DNA from: Fidelibacterota bacterium
GTDB taxonomy: Bacteria > Fidelibacterota > UBA2242
Assembly: GCA_030655795.1 (NCBI GenBank)
Contig: JAUSPJ010000349.1
Coordinates: 1-6,292 of the forward strand
Length of the DNA: 6,292 nucleotides
Direction of reading: 5' to 3'
Below are positions 5,084 to 6,292 of the stretch, one piece after another. The notes beneath the pieces were generated by a model. That model was not told the origin of the DNA, did not search any database, and saw only the letters and a program-made list of their open reading frames with translations. Every line of letters starts with the position of its first letter. The stretch's first letter is position 1. A program made the position numbers and the translations under genes.

Positions 5084-6013
5084 ATGAAAACAAAATTTAA
5101 AATATTTTTGATTCTCTTTTCCTTTTCTTTGTTTACTTATGCCGACCCGGTTTACAACTCACATGAAATTGAAATGTCATTTGAGATTACAGAAGTGGCA
5201 ATGTCAACCTTCATTCAGACGCAGGTTTTTCCCCAACCCGAAGGAACTTATGGTACAGATTACTATAAAGTCAGAATCAGCGCTCCGCGAGTCGAATTAC
5301 ATTCCGGAAGTATAGTATTTAAGGCTACCATAACCGGATATGTAACTACCGGATCGGTCACGATACCTTATGATTTCACGGTGGACAATTCCATTAGCAT
5401 TCCAACGATTGACCTGTCCATTCAGGGAGTTATTGGCGCTCTTCAGGGAATTCCCGATCAGATCAACAGTCAGAGCGGTCCTCAATGGTTGAAAGACATA
5501 ATCATTAACGCTTATAATAACCTGAATCTGACGGTCTATCCGCAACGCATTCTGGATCAGATCAATCAACCGATTCCGGATGATATCGATATCAATGTCA
5601 ATGATGTCGCCTGCAGTTTTATGATTGAGGAAGATGTAATGCGAATTACTATCGGAGTAAATGTCTTAGAACGAGCGCCATTTTATTTCGGACAGGCATG
5701 GGTTGAAACCGGTAACGGCAACATCCATCTTAGATTTCGATCCAACATTAATACTGCAATTTTAAAATATGATGTTGCCAGATTTAACGGGACACCAATC
5801 GGAAGTGCCACAAATCCCGGCATATCAATGCAGCCCGGCACGTGGTCTCAAACGATAAATTTTCAGGATGATGCGCCTATCGCAAATAGTCAGGTTTATA
5901 TAGTAAAAGTAGTATACGGCTCGGATTTTGGATGGACCGCCGTCAGGTATACGTTATATGTTTATGAATGCGATACCGGGTATGGATATTTGGCCATCGC
6001 AGAAACTTTATAA
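5084..6013 (+). CDS. Secreted protein of unknown function, first of a paralogous pair
   Basis: The start is ATG 5084, where AAAGGA (5070-5075) lies 8 bases upstream; the frame extends further up to 5006 without a comparable site. The 309-residue product has a Sec signal peptide (MKTKFKIFLILFSFSLFTYA, likely cut before Asp21) and no lipobox Cys. Residues about 25-195 alternate beta strands with two short helical parts (about 112-130 and 134-160), starting with 'EIEMSFEITEVAMSTFIQTQ'. The order of helix, strands and long helix is reminiscent of TULIP-like lipid-binding domains such as YceB/DUF1439, but this is only a pattern impression. Residues about 215-309 look like a separate beta-sandwich domain. 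The next gene begins 17 bases later and shares an N-terminal motif with it, so the two are probably an operon of secreted relatives. The function is unknown. Confidence 0.8.
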   Translation: MKTKFKIFLILFSFSLFTYADPVYNSHEIEMSFEITEVAMSTFIQTQVFPQPEGTYGTDYYKVRISAPRVELHSGSIVFKATITGYVTTGSVTIPYDFTVDNSISIPTIDLSIQGVIGALQGIPDQINSQSGPQWLKDIIINAYNNLNLTVYPQRILDQINQPIPDDIDINVNDVACSFMIEEDVMRITIGVNVLERAPFYFGQAWVETGNGNIHLRFRSNINTAILKYDVARFNGTPIGSATNPGISMQPGTWSQTINFQDDAPIANSQVYIVKVVYGSDFGWTAVRYTLYVYECDTGYGYLAIAETL

Positions 6014-6030
6014 AAGAGAGAGGTGGAATT

Positions 6031-6292
6031 ATGTATAAAAATGCAGGAATATTGACATTTCTAATTTTCGTTCTTTTCATCGGAACGATTCATGCCACAG
6101 AAAGTGTCACGTTAGTGCTCGATGAAGCCCAGTCTCTACAATCCGGTATTGATGTACTTGTCGATTCAAAAGCATTAAATTTCGGACAATATGATCCGAA
6201 TGGCTTTAGTTATTTTGTCAGAGTATCTTCGGCAGAAATCAATTTATTAGGCGGCAGTTCGAATAACGTCGAGTTATCGCTGACTGCAAGAG
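6031..6292 (+). CDS. Secreted protein, second of the paralogous pair (runs off right edge)
   Basis: An ATG at 6031 is preceded by GAGAGG (6018-6023) with 7-base spacing and opens a frame of 87 codons to the window end with no stop. A Sec signal peptide (about residues 1-22, ending THA or IHA-type before Thr23) is visible. The mature start, ESVTLVLDEAQSLQSGIDVL, has the same layout as the preceding protein, and YFVRVSSAEINLLGGS (61-76) aligns with YKVRISAPRVELHSGS (61-76) there, at the same residue numbers. It therefore appears to be a diverged tandem copy. Only the first part is present, so the length and any second domain cannot be judged. Confidence 0.8.
   Translation, partial: MYKNAGILTFLIFVLFIGTIHATESVTLVLDEAQSLQSGIDVLVDSKALNFGQYDPNGFSYFVRVSSAEINLLGGSSNNVELSLTAR

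Overview
This 6.3 kb window most likely comes from an uncultivated Gram-negative bacterium of the FCB superphylum (Ignavibacteria, Calditrichota, KSB1 or Marinimicrobia-like). That placement is an inference. It rests on an LptF/LptG-family permease, which implies an outer membrane with exported lipid, on two lipoprotein signal peptides, and on a secreted propeller lipoprotein of a type I associate with that group. No rRNA or other taxonomic marker is present.

Layout. (1) 1-171, minus strand: the N-terminal part of a small putative lipoprotein that runs off the left edge and is divergent from everything else. (2) 172-326: a divergent AT-rich intergenic region with weak promoter candidates and a 12-residue upstream ORF that overlaps the next start codon. 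(3) 327-3049, plus strand: a two-gene operon. An LptF/LptG-family permease with an extra coiled-coil segment is followed, through a 4-base ATGA overlap, by a pyrimidine-nucleoside (thymidine) phosphorylase. (4) 3050-3627: about 580 bases without a convincing protein gene but dense in small structures. These are a four-copy octamer array, a hairpin followed by seven Ts, nested GC-rich inverted repeats, a 13-codon ORF with a near-perfect ribosome binding site, a strong GC hairpin, and a doubled CCTG/CAGG palindromic repeat. (5) 3628-4965: a lipoprotein with an Fn3-like domain and a beta-propeller. Its 5' third and 3' two thirds use clearly different codons. (6) 5084-6013 and 6031 to the right edge: two adjacent secreted proteins, 17 bases apart, that look like distant paralogues and probably form an operon.

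Functionally, the first operon joins envelope lipid export to nucleoside salvage, with translational coupling but no obvious biochemical link. The right half encodes secreted or surface proteins of unknown role. The least explained parts are the repeat-rich island at 3050-3627, the codon-usage break near 4150, and the secreted paralogue pair. I found no CRISPR array, tRNA, rRNA, complete insertion sequence or recognisable defence gene.
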